Virus record (IMG/VR): IMGVR_UViG_3300032722_000102
Location: 1-26,490 of that record
Source: a virus
Strand: one strand, 5' to 3'
Length of the DNA: 26,490 nucleotides
The translations under genes and the position numbers were made by a program. Under the pieces are notes generated by a model that was given only the letters and a program-made list of their open reading frames with translations, had not been told where the DNA came from and did not search any database. Below, piece after piece: positions 14,629-20,620 of the stretch (positions are counted from its first letter, which is position 1; each line of letters starts with the position of its first letter).

Positions 14629-14787
14629 TATCCTTATGCAAAAGAACTTACACCAATCGTTGCATCGTCTGCTGGGGCAGTGGCGGTGTAAGCAATCACC
14701 CAGTTAGTGCTAGTTTACACGTTTTTAACTTTTGTGCAACAGTTTTTAAGTAAAATAAGACAAAACAACAAATAATTTTGGGGGGCT
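14629..14787. promoter_or_regulatory. Divergent intergenic region with promoter-like sequence and direct repeats
   Basis: This about 160-base region separates the leftward virion genes from the rightward GNAT/HNH pair. A minus-strand promoter-like pair is visible: TTGCAC (14739-14734) and TAAACT (14717-14712), 16 bases apart. The octamer GTTTTTAA occurs at 14721-14728 and 14742-14749, an exact 21-base period, bracketing the putative -35. The rightward promoter is not clear; the region before the GNAT gene is A/T-rich. The leftmost 60 bases read as open minus-strand codons, discussed in findings. Confidence 0.4.
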
Positions 14788-14794
14788 ATGGAAA

Positions 14795-15283
14795 ATGAAA
14801 TTCACAGTAAGAAAAGTAGACATAAGAGATCCAGCAATTCAAAGCCTCCTTCTTTTCCTCCAGAGAAAAATTCTTCCATCGGATCAACCGTACGAACCGA
14901 CGAGAGGCCATTGGTGGATAGCTTATGCCGAATGTGGGAAGCCTGTCGCTTTTGCGGGTCTGGTGCGCTCGACGAAATGGACCGATACCGGCTACTTATG
15001 TAGAGCTGGTGTGATGGATGGGTTTACTGGACACGGTTTACAAAAACGTCTTATACTTGCACGAATCAAACAGGCTAGGAGTTTAGGATGGAATTGGCTC
15101 ATTACCGATACAACAAACAATCCAGCGTCATCAAACTCGCTTATCAATGCGGGGTTCAAAATCTATATACCCGCAAACAAGTGGTCGTATCGTAACGCAA
15201 TCTATTGGAAATATAAGGTAAACCAAGATGCCGTACAAAGACGAGAACGTAAAAAAAGAGTTTCACAAACAACAGAGCCGTGA
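14795..15283 (+). CDS. GNAT-family N-acetyltransferase on the opposite strand
   Basis: This 162-aa protein has GNAT features. Around 47-72 is a strand pair (GKPVAFAGLVRS... YLCRAGVMDGF). At 76-90 is the acetyl-CoA pyrophosphate-binding turn GFTGHGLQKRLILAR, and at 100-122 NWLITDTTNNPASSNSLINAG followed by FKIY, the usual 'N..S..ly.k.GF' end of the fold. It transfers an acetyl group from acetyl-CoA to an amine; the substrate is unknown. GGGGGG lies 9 bases before the chosen ATG. An overlapping frame with ATG at 14788 gives a non-protein-like product and is rejected. Running against all neighbours, it looks like acquired cargo. Confidence 0.75.
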   Translation: MKFTVRKVDIRDPAIQSLLLFLQRKILPSDQPYEPTRGHWWIAYAECGKPVAFAGLVRSTKWTDTGYLCRAGVMDGFTGHGLQKRLILARIKQARSLGWNWLITDTTNNPASSNSLINAGFKIYIPANKWSYRNAIYWKYKVNQDAVQRRERKKRVSQTTEP

Positions 15284-15578
15284 ACACTATTTAAGAAACC
15301 AAGCTGAAATAAAGACTCGCACTGCGGAAAGAAAGAAAAAATTTAAGGAAGAGTGGGCGCAATACAAAGCTACCCTGGCTTGTACGAAATGTGGGTTTAG
15401 CCACCCAGCCGCTCTTGATTTTCACCACGTAAATCCAGAAGAAAAAGAAGGAAACATACACCGCTTCCTATCAAATGGGCAACATACTAAACTAAAAGAA
15501 GAACTAAAAAAGTGTATTGTGCTTTGCGCTAACTGCCACAGGCTTCATCACTACAACGAAAAAAACCCCCCGGGGTGA
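15228..15578 (+). CDS. HNH endonuclease (zinc-finger type), opposite strand
   Basis: This 116-aa protein has a Lys/Glu/Arg-rich helical N-terminus (about 1-48) and an HNH domain. C52-x2-C55 and C100-x2-C103 form the structural zinc site. D64-F-H66-H67 with N69 supply the catalytic strand (LDFHHVNP), and N102/H107 lie in LCANCHRLHHY. HNH enzymes nick or cut DNA; in phages they are often homing endonucleases. It overlaps the end of the GNAT gene by 56 bases in another frame, with AAGGTA before its ATG. Its stop lies inside a hairpin that probably terminates the convergent minus-strand operon. Confidence 0.82.
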   Translation: MPYKDENVKKEFHKQQSREHYLRNQAEIKTRTAERKKKFKEEWAQYKATLACTKCGFSHPAALDFHHVNPEEKEGNIHRFLSNGQHTKLKEELKKCIVLCANCHRLHHYNEKNPPG

Positions 15579-15602
15579 GCATTGTTAAGAGGCTTGGGGG
15601 GT
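15559..15602 (-). terminator. Rho-independent terminator of the minus-strand operon
   Basis: On the minus strand ACCCCCC (15602-15596) pairs with GGGGGGT (15571-15565), and the T-run ends at 15559. The loop is long (about 24 bases), so it is weaker than the capsid-gene terminator. It lies just after the 64-aa gene's stop (15610) and overlaps the 3' end of the rightward HNH gene, so the two units converge here. Confidence 0.6.
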
Positions 15603-15609
15603 GTTGTTA

Positions 15610-15804
15610 TTACTTAGTTACTTCTTCAGCGTCACCAACGGTAAATGCGGATTCAACTGCGTGAACTACTTTATCTACAATTGCTTCTTCAGCTGGCGCT
15701 TCTACTACTGGGGCAGCTTCAACAACTGGTGCGGCAGGTTTAGCTGCAACAGCGCCATCATCAAAAGCTACTGTACTGGATTTAATTTGAAAACTGTCTT
15801 CCAT
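15610..15804 (-). CDS. Small acidic Ala/Pro/Val-rich protein
   Basis: This 64-aa acidic protein (MEDSFQIKSSTVAFDDG...) has a low-complexity centre, AAKPAAPVVEAAPVVEAPAEE, with two near-copies of APVVEA, and a charged C-terminal helix. It is predicted disordered. AGGAG seven bases upstream supports the start. It lies ten bases after the HNH gene and is followed by a terminator. No family is recognised; as a disordered acidic peptide it could be a virion linker or a partner of a basic protein. Confidence 0.55.
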   Translation of the reverse strand: MEDSFQIKSSTVAFDDGAVAAKPAAPVVEAAPVVEAPAEEAIVDKVVHAVESAFTVGDAEEVTK

Positions 15805-15813
15805 TTACTTCTC

Positions 15814-16374
15814 CTAAACTTTATTAGACTTCTTTAAATTTTCCTCTTGGGTAATAACACGCAGATTCCAAGGAACGTGTAATCCACAAACATTAACCCC
15901 ATGTAACGGTATTATATGATCAACTACATATTGTTCGCCAGTAGTTTTAGTCATAGTGATAGCGATTTGGTATAGCCCCATTATTTCGGTTTTTTGTTTA
16001 TAAGTAATCCACGATGGGGTTGCGTCTCTAAACCTTCGGCGGCGAAGACTTGTAAGTGTTTTGTATAAATCTGGATTTTCTTCTTTATATTTTTTCTTAT
16101 ACGCTTTTTTCTCCTCTGCAGGCCTAGCTTGAGCGCGTGCAATTACCATAGCCCTATTACGCTCGTAGTAGCGGCGCCCGGCTTCTTTAGCTGCTTCCGA
16201 CTTTGGCTTAAGACTTCGTTTGGCGTTGTCTTTTATCCACTCCTCCTTTAAACACTCTGTGCAAGCAGCTCTAAGGTTACGTAGCGCTTTGTGCCCACGT
16301 ATACAAGGCTGCCCTGTTAGGTAATATTTGCCACCTGTTTCTCTAGCTTCCTTGCGGGTTTTAGGATATTCCAC
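15814..16374 (-). CDS. HNH endonuclease with N-terminal zinc finger
   Basis: The open frame extends to 16416, but that part overlaps a promoter -10. The GTG at 16374, just after AGGAGGT, is preferred, giving about 186 aa. An N-terminal C-x3-H...C-x2-C finger (CIRGHKALRNLRAACTEC) is followed by a long Lys/Arg/Glu helix and the HNH core YVVDHIIPLHGVNVCG, then HVPWNLRVITQEENLKKSN. The D-H pair and the later Asn are the metal-site and catalytic residues. It directly follows the capsid terminator and has its own promoter, the usual setting of a free-standing homing endonuclease. Confidence 0.85.
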   Translation of the reverse strand: MEYPKTRKEARETGGKYYLTGQPCIRGHKALRNLRAACTECLKEEWIKDNAKRSLKPKSEAAKEAGRRYYERNRAMVIARAQARPAEEKKAYKKKYKEENPDLYKTLTSLRRRRFRDATPSWITYKQKTEIMGLYQIAITMTKTTGEQYVVDHIIPLHGVNVCGLHVPWNLRVITQEENLKKSNKV

Positions 16375-16400
16375 GGTACCTCCTGAGTTACGATACAGGT

Positions 16401-16409
16401 AGTATAGCA
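16401..16409 (-). promoter_or_regulatory. Extended -10 promoter for the HNH/64-aa unit
   Basis: On the minus strand the sequence TGCTATACT is a consensus-like extended -10 (TGn plus TATACT). It lies six bases past the T-run of the capsid terminator and about 27 bases before the preferred GTG start. No good -35 is visible, as expected for extended -10 promoters. Confidence 0.55.
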
Positions 16410-16414
16410 TAAAC

Positions 16415-16440
16415 AAAAAACCCCGCCTTGTGAGCGGGGT
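16415..16440 (-). terminator. Strong rho-independent terminator after the major capsid gene
   Basis: On the minus strand ACCCCGC (16440-16434) pairs with GCGGGGT (16426-16420) across a seven-base loop, followed by TTTTTT (16420-16415). It begins 27 bases after the capsid stop codon and should end the head-gene transcript before the HNH gene. Confidence 0.88.
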
Positions 16441-16466
16441 CTTGTACTACTAAGCCCTTGATTCTA

Positions 16467-17399
16467 TTAGAAAGAACCTGAAGAACCCCATACGCCCAGT
16501 GGATCACTCCAACCAAACGAGTAACGCTCACGGGATTTGTAGCGTACATTCCCGGTGTCAAAATCCCCGTCCATTGAATTCTGGAGAGGAGTACGTTCGA
16601 ACATTTTCAAACCGTTAGGAACATCAGTCAACAAGAACCATGCATTTACGTCGGTCAAGAAGTGGTTAACTGTGTAACCTTCTGGAACAGCGCCGTTGTT
16701 CTTAATTGCATTGATATCGTTGTTGTTTGTGCCAACGCGGAGGTTAGTCTCGAGCAAACGAGTAGCAACGAACATCAATGAAGGAGGAACAACTAACTTG
16801 CGTGGCTTAGCTGCGATCAAGAGACCGCGTTCATCAGTCCAAGCTGCGATTTGAATCACAGCTGCTTCCAATGAAGTTTCGTTCAAGTCAACAGGAGTTG
16901 TAGGAGCGTTGTAGTTAACACCACCAGAAACTAGTGAGTGACCTACAGCAGTACCTGAGCTGTTAACACCGAACAAAGAAACGTTATCACCACCTAAGTA
17001 AGAACCGTTGAAACCGTTGTTGAGAACGGAAGCACCTTTAACTTGCTTGGTGTATGACATGGCGCGAGCCAATGCTTTAGTGTAACGAGCAGACAAGCTG
17101 TCGTACAAGTTATCTTCAATCGCTTCTTCAGTGATCGAGAAACCTAAAGCAATAGTTTCATGTGAGTAGCGTGCAGTGAATGCTTCTTGTGCTGTATCGT
17201 AAGAAATAGCACCGCCTTCATTCTTAACTGGAGCTGCGGAGAAACCAGAGAGTTTGGTTTCTTCTTCGAATGAACGCTCAGAGCTTTCGATTTCAAAAAG
17301 TTCTTTGTGTTCTTCGCCGTAGCGCTTGTACTCTAATCCGAACAATGCGTTCAGTCCTGGGAGCAACTCTTTTAGGAGCTGCGAGCGTGAAATAGCCAT
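16467..17399 (-). CDS. Major capsid protein
   Basis: This is a 310-aa protein. The N-terminus, MAISRSQLLKELLPGLNALFGLEY, is typical of a major head protein group in environmental phages. The sequence then has an E-loop-like region (AISYDTAQEAFTARYSHETI), helices with ITEEAIEDNLYDS and ALARAMSYTKQVKGA, and a C-terminal GNVRYKSRERYSFGWSDPLGVW typical of capsid P/A domains. An HK97-type fold is expected for this family but cannot be proven here. Context is decisive: it follows the scaffold and two head genes, has a strong ribosome-binding site (AAAGGAG) and is followed by a strong terminator, as a highly expressed gene would be. No protease gene is seen nearby. Confidence 0.85.
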   Translation of the reverse strand: MAISRSQLLKELLPGLNALFGLEYKRYGEEHKELFEIESSERSFEEETKLSGFSAAPVKNEGGAISYDTAQEAFTARYSHETIALGFSITEEAIEDNLYDSLSARYTKALARAMSYTKQVKGASVLNNGFNGSYLGGDNVSLFGVNSSGTAVGHSLVSGGVNYNAPTTPVDLNETSLEAAVIQIAAWTDERGLLIAAKPRKLVVPPSLMFVATRLLETNLRVGTNNNDINAIKNNGAVPEGYTVNHFLTDVNAWFLLTDVPNGLKMFERTPLQNSMDGDFDTGNVRYKSRERYSFGWSDPLGVWGSSGSF

Positions 17400-17414
17400 T
17401 ATTTAGCTCCTTTA

Positions 17415-18071
17415 TTAGTTAGTTGTACCAGCAGACTGATAGTACTGATGCACGCCAAAGTTTAATTTAACGATGCAATCGGTATATGCGTCACCGGGGT
17501 TAGATGGGAAATTGCCGCCGAAAGTAGAGCTGGAGTTAACCAAGTCAACAATCTTAACAGCCAATGCATTGGTGTTAGCGATAGTAGCTGACAATGCAAC
17601 TAAAGAGTTACCAGAAGTTGTATTACCAGTTGCGCCGCCTGTACCAGCTGCAAAGTTTGCCAATGCAACAGTCTTACCAATAGAGCCATAGCCAACAGAA
17701 CCTAAGCTTTGAACTTGGTAGAGTTGATCTGGGTCTTCGATAACACGGATAAAAATGTTAGTGTAGCCAGCTGTAACAGCATTAGCAGGCAAGTACTCAG
17801 CATACAAAGGATAGCCGAGTTGCTGGCCAGATAACTGGTAGCGAACACCAACGCAAACACCAGCGATACCAGCAGAGCTAGTAGTTGGTGTAGAAGTTAC
17901 AACAGTAGGTTGTCCAGCTGCAGACGCGCCTAACTGCACCAAGTCGCCGGTAAAAATAGCGGCGCTATTGTTTGTGGTCAACAAATACTCACGGATTGTT
18001 CCGCCAGTAAAGGATTGACCGCCGATCAAACTGACCGGTTTAAGCCCGTACGGGGCCGATACTGTGCTCAT
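17415..18071 (-). CDS. Putative capsid decoration / minor head protein
   Basis: This is a 218-aa protein. It starts MSTVSAPYGLKPVSLIGGQSFTG; the phrase 'SAPYGLxPVxxiGGxxftG' begins a conserved family encoded next to capsid genes in many environmental phages. The remainder is Gly/Thr/Ser/Val-rich beta structure (IFTGDLVQL, AGVCVGVRYQ, IEDPDQLYQVQ) without catalytic motifs. AAGGAG lies six bases before the ATG, and 15 bases separate it from the capsid gene. Equal spacing and strong translation signals fit a protein made in capsid-like amounts, most likely decorating the head. Confidence 0.7.
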   Translation of the reverse strand: MSTVSAPYGLKPVSLIGGQSFTGGTIREYLLTTNNSAAIFTGDLVQLGASAAGQPTVVTSTPTTSSAGIAGVCVGVRYQLSGQQLGYPLYAEYLPANAVTAGYTNIFIRVIEDPDQLYQVQSLGSVGYGSIGKTVALANFAAGTGGATGNTTSGNSLVALSATIANTNALAVKIVDLVNSSSTFGGNFPSNPGDAYTDCIVKLNFGVHQYYQSAGTTN

Positions 18072-18093
18072 AAAAAGCTCCTTAGATTAGAAA

Positions 18094-18540
18094 TTATTTA
18101 CTGCCATTTCCAAAACCACCACGGCTTGTTGAACTTTTACGCTCGCTAAACAGAGGCATTCTTGGATCGTTGTTGCGCATGTAATGATTGTCCACAGAAT
18201 CCATTTGAGCCCTTGCTTGATTATCAAAGTACTGTTTTCTAGATTCCAAGTATTCGGTAGAGACCTTGCACAACATTAAGCCTCCAATTTCTACGTTGCC
18301 GTTTTCATTGCCTTGCACCATTAGTTCTGGATGGTCTGCAGCTTTTACTGGTTCCCAACCTTCACGGAAACGTGTTGAAACGTTTGTTTGGTTAGACTGA
18401 CCTAATATTGCTGTAGCAATCCATCTAAAACTATAGCCTGGTTCCGGTGTCGGATCAGGTAATGCGCTAGAAGGTATGTAAACGTTGCGGGTTGTTTTTT
18501 CACGAGTTTCAATCTCGCGTGGATTACGTGTATTAGCCAT
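18094..18540 (-). CDS. Conserved head-module protein, function unknown
   Basis: This 148-aa protein starts MANTRNPREIETREKTTR and has PEPGYSFRWI, then STRFREGWEPVKAADHPEL and VEIGGLMLCKVSTEYLESRKQY, ending in a helix plus DPRMPLFSERKSS. I recognise this as a conserved family always seen between scaffold and capsid genes in environmental podovirus-like phages, but it is unnamed. The late region (ARAQMDSVDNHYMR) is a coiled-coil candidate. It overlaps the scaffold's end by eight bases, so the two are co-translated. A head-assembly helper or minor capsid protein is likely. Confidence 0.7.
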   Translation of the reverse strand: MANTRNPREIETREKTTRNVYIPSSALPDPTPEPGYSFRWIATAILGQSNQTNVSTRFREGWEPVKAADHPELMVQGNENGNVEIGGLMLCKVSTEYLESRKQYFDNQARAQMDSVDNHYMRNNDPRMPLFSERKSSTSRGGFGNGSK

Positions 18541-19504
18541 TTTTGGCCTCCTGTTTTAAGTATTCTTGAGCATAAAGATCGCGGGGGATTCCTAACCTAT
18601 CGGCAAGTGCTGCTGCCGAAGCGGATATCTTGACTGACTTCTTGGCCCCCGTAGTACGAGTAGCAGAAGCAACAACCGTCGATGGCTTCTTAGCTGGTTC
18701 CGAAGTCTTGCGACTTTCAGGTTCCTGGAATACTTCCGGGAATACACTTTTTAAGCGGCCGTCAATGCGGTCGAAATATTCATCACTTCGAGGGTCGACA
18801 CCCGTCGAGACTAGCTTTTGGTGCAGTCCAAGAGCGAAGGCTGTCATATCTTCGTACCCCGGAGATCCGAACCACTGGTTTTTTGCTTGCCAGCGCAAGG
18901 TCTTTTCGTCGGTCTGGGGTGTATCTTGTCCCGATGTTTGTAGTTGTACAGGAGTTTCGTAGTTTTGTAAAGGGGTTGGCTTGAAATTTTTTGCTGCTTC
19001 TTTTTCAAACATAGCCTCAGTCAATGCCTCATTAGCTGCAATGATGGCATCAGTGTCGTAGGATTCCTGTGCTTCTTTCAATTTACGGCGCGCAGCATCG
19101 AGTTTATTCTCTGCTGCTGTCTTCATCATATCTTGATAGGTAACTTCGCCTGTCTGTACGTACTGCTTCAAGCGTTTGTTCTCTTCAAGGACTTGCTGTG
19201 CTAAACGTAAAGCCTCTTCCCGTTGACGTTCCGCTGCTTCTTTTGCACGACGTTCGTCGTGGCGAGCATGGGTCAGTTCTTTGATTCGGCCCTGCACACC
19301 TTTGGTGTAGCCTTCGATTTCTTCCTCAGAAGGATCTTCAACTTCACGGTTAAGCGGCTTGGCAAATCGGTCTTTCTCGGGGGTATCATCCTCAATAATG
19401 ATGTCTGTTTCTTCCCCTTCTACGGAAATATCCAGTTCATCTGTAGGATTATCCAGAGGATTTACGCTATCCACCTCATCTGGAAACTTAAATTCTTGTG
19501 CCAT
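18533..19504 (-). CDS. Capsid scaffolding protein
   Basis: This is a 323-aa protein. The first 65 residues are strongly acidic (EVEDPSEEEIEG and similar). About 65-175 form a long charged coiled coil (RRAKEAAERQREEALRLAQQ... ARRKLKEAQESYD). A linker with many Pro/Gln/Thr follows. The C-terminal part (about 205-323) has NQWFGSPGYEDMTAFALGLH and a basic, helical end (SASAAALADRLGIPRDLYAQ). Acidic start, coiled coil, basic C-terminus and a place between portal and capsid fit a scaffold that organises procapsid assembly. Confidence 0.8.
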   Translation of the reverse strand: MAQEFKFPDEVDSVNPLDNPTDELDISVEGEETDIIIEDDTPEKDRFAKPLNREVEDPSEEEIEGYTKGVQGRIKELTHARHDERRAKEAAERQREEALRLAQQVLEENKRLKQYVQTGEVTYQDMMKTAAENKLDAARRKLKEAQESYDTDAIIAANEALTEAMFEKEAAKNFKPTPLQNYETPVQLQTSGQDTPQTDEKTLRWQAKNQWFGSPGYEDMTAFALGLHQKLVSTGVDPRSDEYFDRIDGRLKSVFPEVFQEPESRKTSEPAKKPSTVVASATRTTGAKKSVKISASAAALADRLGIPRDLYAQEYLKQEAKNG

Positions 19505-19514
19505 AAACTACTCC

Positions 19515-19970
19515 TTAATAAGCACCGAAATAACGCTCGGTGTGTACGTTTGACTTGCGCCGGTTCCATTCGGCGGGTACTACTTGTAAGTTGCTAGCTA
19601 CGCTTAAACCGCCTTTTGACACAGGAACAATGTGGTCTACATGCCAAGAAAAGCCTGTAATAGCGCTGCGCTTACGCATAAGATCGACTGCTTCAGTAAG
19701 AACTAGCCTGTCAAACTCGGGTAAGTTCTTTTCAAAACTACGGCGAACTATCTGGTATCTAAGTTTTGCTTGTTTTCTAGCTTCAGAAAGCGGTTTAGCA
19801 CTTCTACGTTTTTCATATGCTGCCTTACCACCAGCTGCTACATAGGCTGCGTCTTCTTTCCGTTTTTGTGCTTTACCTTTTTCAGAAGAGTAATACTTTC
19901 GTTTAGCCGCTTTAACCTTTTCAGGGTTTGCGGCTCTCCAAGCTCTAAGATATTCAGTTCTAGTACGCAC
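19515..19970 (-). CDS. HNH endonuclease inside the head operon
   Basis: An upstream TTG (19997) is in frame, but the GTG at 19970 has AAGGGG eight bases before it and is preferred, giving about 151 aa. The N-terminus is a Lys/Arg-rich repeat-like helical region (YLRAWRAANPEKVKAAKRKY). The C-terminal HNH core reads SWHVDHIVPVSKGG, then LSVASNLQVVPAEWNRRKSN, with the D-H pair and Asn residues of the active site. It overlaps the GroES-like gene's end by 11 bases and lies 10 bases before the scaffold. An insertion between essential head genes fits a homing endonuclease. Confidence 0.83.
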   Translation of the reverse strand: MRTRTEYLRAWRAANPEKVKAAKRKYYSSEKGKAQKRKEDAAYVAAGGKAAYEKRRSAKPLSEARKQAKLRYQIVRRSFEKNLPEFDRLVLTEAVDLMRKRSAITGFSWHVDHIVPVSKGGLSVASNLQVVPAEWNRRKSNVHTERYFGAY

Positions 19971-20418
19971 GCGTGATTCCCCTTGGGTCCTCGACAACTG
20001 CTTCTACTTGGTCGTCGTTGATAATCCGAAACTCTTTTCCGTAAATCATTACACGGGTTCCTGAGTACGCCCGAGTGATAACAAAATCACCCTCTTTACA
20101 CCAAGCACCTGTTGGAAATTTTGTTTCGTCTTTATAAGCGAGATCGCCAATCTTTAAAACAAATAAAACTGGAGAAGTCTGTTCTTCGATCTTCATAGTT
20201 TCTTTTGCTTTTTTAATCAGTGAGTTCTCGAACTCGTCCTTAGCTTCAATCAGAGCGCATAAAATTTTCCACCCTTTTGGATCAGGTAGTTGTTTTGCTG
20301 CTTGCTCATTAGCGATATCTGCTTCGTCCATTGCTGCTTGCTCCGCCTGTGAAGTTGGAGATACTACGCCCGGTGGCAGGATTAACCCTTCCGGTGGTAA
20401 TGCGATGGTTTCACTCAT
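19960..20418 (-). CDS. GroES-like co-chaperonin
   Basis: This is a 152-aa protein. About residues 1-47 are a Pro/Ala/Gln/Glu-rich extension not seen in bacterial GroES. From 48 the chain follows the GroES pattern: a first strand (GWKILCALIE), a charged region where the mobile loop would lie (about 61-80, with FENSLIKK), then VLKIGDLAYKDETKFPTG, WCKEGDFVITRAYSGTRVMI and YGKEFRIINDDQVEAVVE. The last two match the GroES ending 'vGDxVlf.kysGteVkidgeeylilrEdDIlavvE' well. It would cap host GroEL for folding phage proteins such as the capsid. It overlaps the 69-aa gene by eight bases. Confidence 0.78.
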   Translation of the reverse strand: MSETIALPPEGLILPPGVVSPTSQAEQAAMDEADIANEQAAKQLPDPKGWKILCALIEAKDEFENSLIKKAKETMKIEEQTSPVLFVLKIGDLAYKDETKFPTGAWCKEGDFVITRAYSGTRVMIYGKEFRIINDDQVEAVVEDPRGITRAY

Positions 20419-20620
20419 CGTTGTCTTCTTTCAGTTTGTCAGCGAGGTCAAGTAAGTGGCGCTCTGCGAAAGCTAGACCTCGAATCACTCCGCAAAGCTC
20501 TTTGTACTGCTCAAAGCTAGAACACTGACCATTTGCCAAATCATCAGTGTAGTTGTTCATATCTGTGCGCAACTTGTCACGCATTGCGGCTACGAACTGA
20601 GCCGTTAGTAGATCGATCAC
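20411..20620 (-). CDS. Small helical protein coupled to the portal gene
   Basis: This 69-aa all-helical protein starts MIDLLTAQFVAAMRDKLR and contains YKELCGVIRGLAFAERHLLD. It begins with GTG overlapping the portal stop by four bases (GTGA), and GGAGG lies 10 bases upstream in the portal end. It has no enzyme motif. A small helical gene in this place is common in related phages. It could be a portal assembly partner, but its function is not known. Confidence 0.65.
   Translation of the reverse strand: MIDLLTAQFVAAMRDKLRTDMNNYTDDLANGQCSSFEQYKELCGVIRGLAFAERHLLDLADKLKEDNDE

Noticed and set aside
14788-15003. Rightward ORF starting MENEIHSKK overlapping the GNAT gene
   Set aside because: It is in another frame, has a non-protein-like composition, and the GNAT frame from 14795 carries clear motifs.
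16374-16416. N-terminal extension of the HNH gene (MFMLYYLYRN...)
   Set aside because: It overlaps the terminator T-run and the extended -10 promoter; GTG after AGGAGGT is a better start.
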